14,571 nt of DNA, from positions 1 to 14,571 of the forward strand of contig JBFFZZ010000049.1 of the NCBI GenBank assembly GCA_041568335.1, written 5' to 3'. Position 1 is the first letter of the stretch. The number at the start of each line of letters is the position of its first letter. Position numbers and translations under genes: made by a program. The DNA is from WVWW01 sp041568335. GTDB lineage: Bacteria; Acidobacteriota; Polarisedimenticolia; Polarisedimenticolales; Polarisedimenticolaceae. The notes under the pieces are model-generated. The model did not search any database. It worked only from the letters and a program-made list of their open reading frames with translations, and was not told the DNA's origin. Of this stretch, positions 12,886 to 14,571 are shown piece after piece.

Positions 12886-14571
12886 GCGATCGCTGCCCGA
12901 CGTGTGGAGCGGAGATCCCGGAGGCGGGCGCGGACTGTCCGGCCTGCCTGATGAACCTCGCGATGGGCGACGTCGTGCGTGGCGAAGCCTCGGAAGAGGC
13001 GGAGGCGAGCTCGCTCGAGGCCGAGACGCGGCTGGGATCGACGATCGGGCCGTATAAACTCGAGCGCGTCCTCGGCGAGGGCGGCATGGGCGTCGTCTAC
13101 CTGGCGCGCCAGGACGAGCCGATCCGCCGGCAGGTCGCGCTCAAGATCATCAAGATCGGGATGGACTCCCGCGAGGTGCTCGCGCGCTTCGACGTCGAGC
13201 GCCGGACGCTGGCGTTGATGGATCACGCAAACATCGCTCGTGTGATTGACGCCGGTGCAACACCCGGCGGGCGTCCGTACTTCGTGATGGAGCATGTGGA
13301 CGGCGTCCCGATCACGGAGTATTGCGATACAGGCCGTTTGGGAGTCGTCGAGAGGATCGAGCTTTTTCTTTCGGTCTGCGATGCGATCCAGCACGCGCAT
13401 CTCAAGGGCATTATCCATCGTGATCTGAAACCCGGGAACGTGCTCGTCGCCGAAGTCGACGGCCGGCCGGTGCCGAAGGTAATCGACTTCGGCCTGGCCA
13501 AGGCGACACGCCAGGATCTGGCCGAGCGCACGGCATTCACCCGCCTCGGTCGCTTGATCGGCACGCCGGAATACATGAGCCCCGAACAGGCCGGTCTCGT
13601 CGACGGCGACGTCGACAGCCGCACCGATCTCTACTCCCTCGGCATCCTCCTGTACGAGATCCTCGCGGGAGCTCCGCCGCTGGACGCGGCGAGCCTTCGC
13701 GAGGCGGGTCTCGAGGGCCTGTTGCGCAAGATACGCGAGGCGCCGTCGCCGCGACCGAGCGTGCGCATCAGCTCGCTGGGCGAGGCCGGTGTCGAGATCG
13801 CCGCCAACCGGCGAACCGACCGCATCACGTTGATGAAGCGCTTGAAGGGCGACCTCGACTGGGTCGTCATGAAGACGATCGAGAAGGATCGCGAACGGCG
13901 CTACGCGACGGTGCAGGAGTTGGCCGCGGATCTACGTCGCTACCTCAACCACGAGCCGGTCGAGGCCGGCCCTCCCGGCGCGATGTACCGCGTCGGCAAG
14001 TTCGTGCGGCGGCACCGGCTGGGGGTCACGGCGGCGGCGGCCGTCTCGATGGCCCTCGTGATCGGTGTCCTCGGCACATCGATGGGCTGGGTGCGGGCGT
14101 TGCGCGCCGAGCGGCGTGCGGCGGACGAGGCCGAAGCGGCCAAGCAGGTCAGCGACTTCATCGTCGACCTGTTCGCCGCTTCGCGGCCCGGAAACGTGCC
14201 TCCCGAGACGATCACCGCACCCGACATCCTCGCGACCGGCGCCGAGAAGATCCACACCGAGCTGGCCGGGCAGCCGCTGATTCAGGCTCGGATGATGGTC
14301 ACGATCGCGGGTGTCTATTACGCCCTCAGCATGTACGAGGAGGCCTTGGCCCTGGCCGAGGAGGCTCTGCGCATCCGCCGCGAGGAGCTGCCCGCCGATC
14401 ACCCGGACGAGAGTCAGTCCCTTATTCAGGTGGGCGTGGCGTTGAGAGAACTGGGACGCTTCGAGGAATCCGAGCAAGCGATCGGTGCGGCTCTCGAGAT
14501 CCACGATCGCACACTCGACGCCCATGACAGGAGCCGGACCTCCGGTTTGGTCGAGCTCGCCGGGCTCTACC
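12882..14571 (+). CDS. Zinc-ribbon Ser/Thr protein kinase with TPR repeats (3' end outside window)
   Basis: At least 563 residues, open at the right edge. An N-terminal zinc ribbon carries two CxxC pairs (CPTCG and CPACL). The PknB-like kinase domain runs from about residue 57 to 350: glycine loop GEGGMGVVYLAR at 65-76, Lys88 (ALK), catalytic HRDLKPGNVL at 179-188 with Asp181, DFGLAK at 202, GTPEYMSPEQ at about 227, DLYSLG. All catalytic residues are present. A linker KGDLDWVVMKTIEKDRERRY leads to a transmembrane segment near 380-402. Outside it, TPR repeats begin (ALSMYEEALALAEEAL, then LRELGRFEESEQAIGAALEIH, then a third). The kinase is cytoplasmic and the TPR part probably periplasmic, suggesting a sensor that signals to the overlapping sigma factor. 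The start overlaps the sigma stop by 4 bp. Confidence 0.93.
   Translation, partial: MSDRCPTCGAEIPEAGADCPACLMNLAMGDVVRGEASEEAEASSLEAETRLGSTIGPYKLERVLGEGGMGVVYLARQDEPIRRQVALKIIKIGMDSREVLARFDVERRTLALMDHANIARVIDAGATPGGRPYFVMEHVDGVPITEYCDTGRLGVVERIELFLSVCDAIQHAHLKGIIHRDLKPGNVLVAEVDGRPVPKVIDFGLAKATRQDLAERTAFTRLGRLIGTPEYMSPEQAGLVDGDVDSRTDLYSLGILLYEILAGAPPLDAASLREAGLEGLLRKIREAPSPRPSVRISSLGEAGVEIAANRRTDRITLMKRLKGDLDWVVMKTIEKDRERRYATVQELAADLRRYLNHEPVEAGPPGAMYRVGKFVRRHRLGVTAAAAVSMALVIGVLGTSMGWVRALRAERRAADEAEAAKQVSDFIVDLFAASRPGNVPPETITAPDILATGAEKIHTELAGQPLIQARMMVTIAGVYYALSMYEEALALAEEALRIRREELPADHPDESQSLIQVGVALRELGRFEESEQAIGAALEIHDRTLDAHDRSRTSGLVELAGLY

Overview
This is a GC-rich bacterial window of about 14.6 kb with densely packed genes on both strands. 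The likely source is an environmental Acidobacteriota-type organism (Thermoanaerobaculia/Polarisedimenticolia-like). Planctomycetota or Myxococcota are not excluded. The lineage call is inference. It rests on an ECF sigma factor overlapping a zinc-ribbon Ser/Thr kinase with TPRs, on secreted proteins with DCNGN-type calcium-binding repeats, and on a common Cys-terminated C-terminal domain in two secreted proteins. No rRNA, tRNA, CRISPR array, insertion sequence or integrase was seen.

Layout. 1-3020 (minus) is one uninterrupted reading frame that runs off the left edge. It encodes an RND/MMPL exporter joined in frame, with no stop codon, to a signal-peptide-like segment and a LolA-like periplasmic domain. 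3192-4331 (plus) is a small regulatory cassette: an ECF sigma factor, a ZAS-type anti-sigma factor overlapping it by 4 bp, and a DUF2892-type two-helix membrane protein. It ends tail-to-tail with a pirin gene (4318-5220, minus). 5221-5601 is a long intergenic region with a good sigma-70 promoter for an unknown secreted protein (5602-6093, plus), which ends in a textbook terminator with a UUCG loop that can also serve the opposing gene. 6156-10445 (minus) holds three genes that may be one transcription unit: a lipoprotein alpha/beta hydrolase, an aldehyde dehydrogenase (succinate-semialdehyde type), and a secreted BNR/sialidase-like beta-propeller. 10446-10724 contains only a doubtful 49-codon frame. 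10725-11972 (minus) is a secreted LamG/TSP3 protein. It is divergent from an ECF sigma factor (12172-12885, plus) that overlaps a Ser/Thr protein kinase running off the right edge.

How the genes work together. Two different ECF strategies lie 9 kb apart: one sigma paired with a soluble zinc anti-sigma factor, the other paired with a kinase. The most striking signal is between the LamG gene and the second sigma factor. The two strands carry mirror-image promoters of identical design (GTAACC, 14-bp spacer, CGTCT), which look like ECF promoters. A simple model is that the kinase-linked sigma factor transcribes its own operon and the secreted LamG protein from one shared control point. A second regulatory signal is a conserved box about 80 bp upstream of both the RND gene and the pirin gene.
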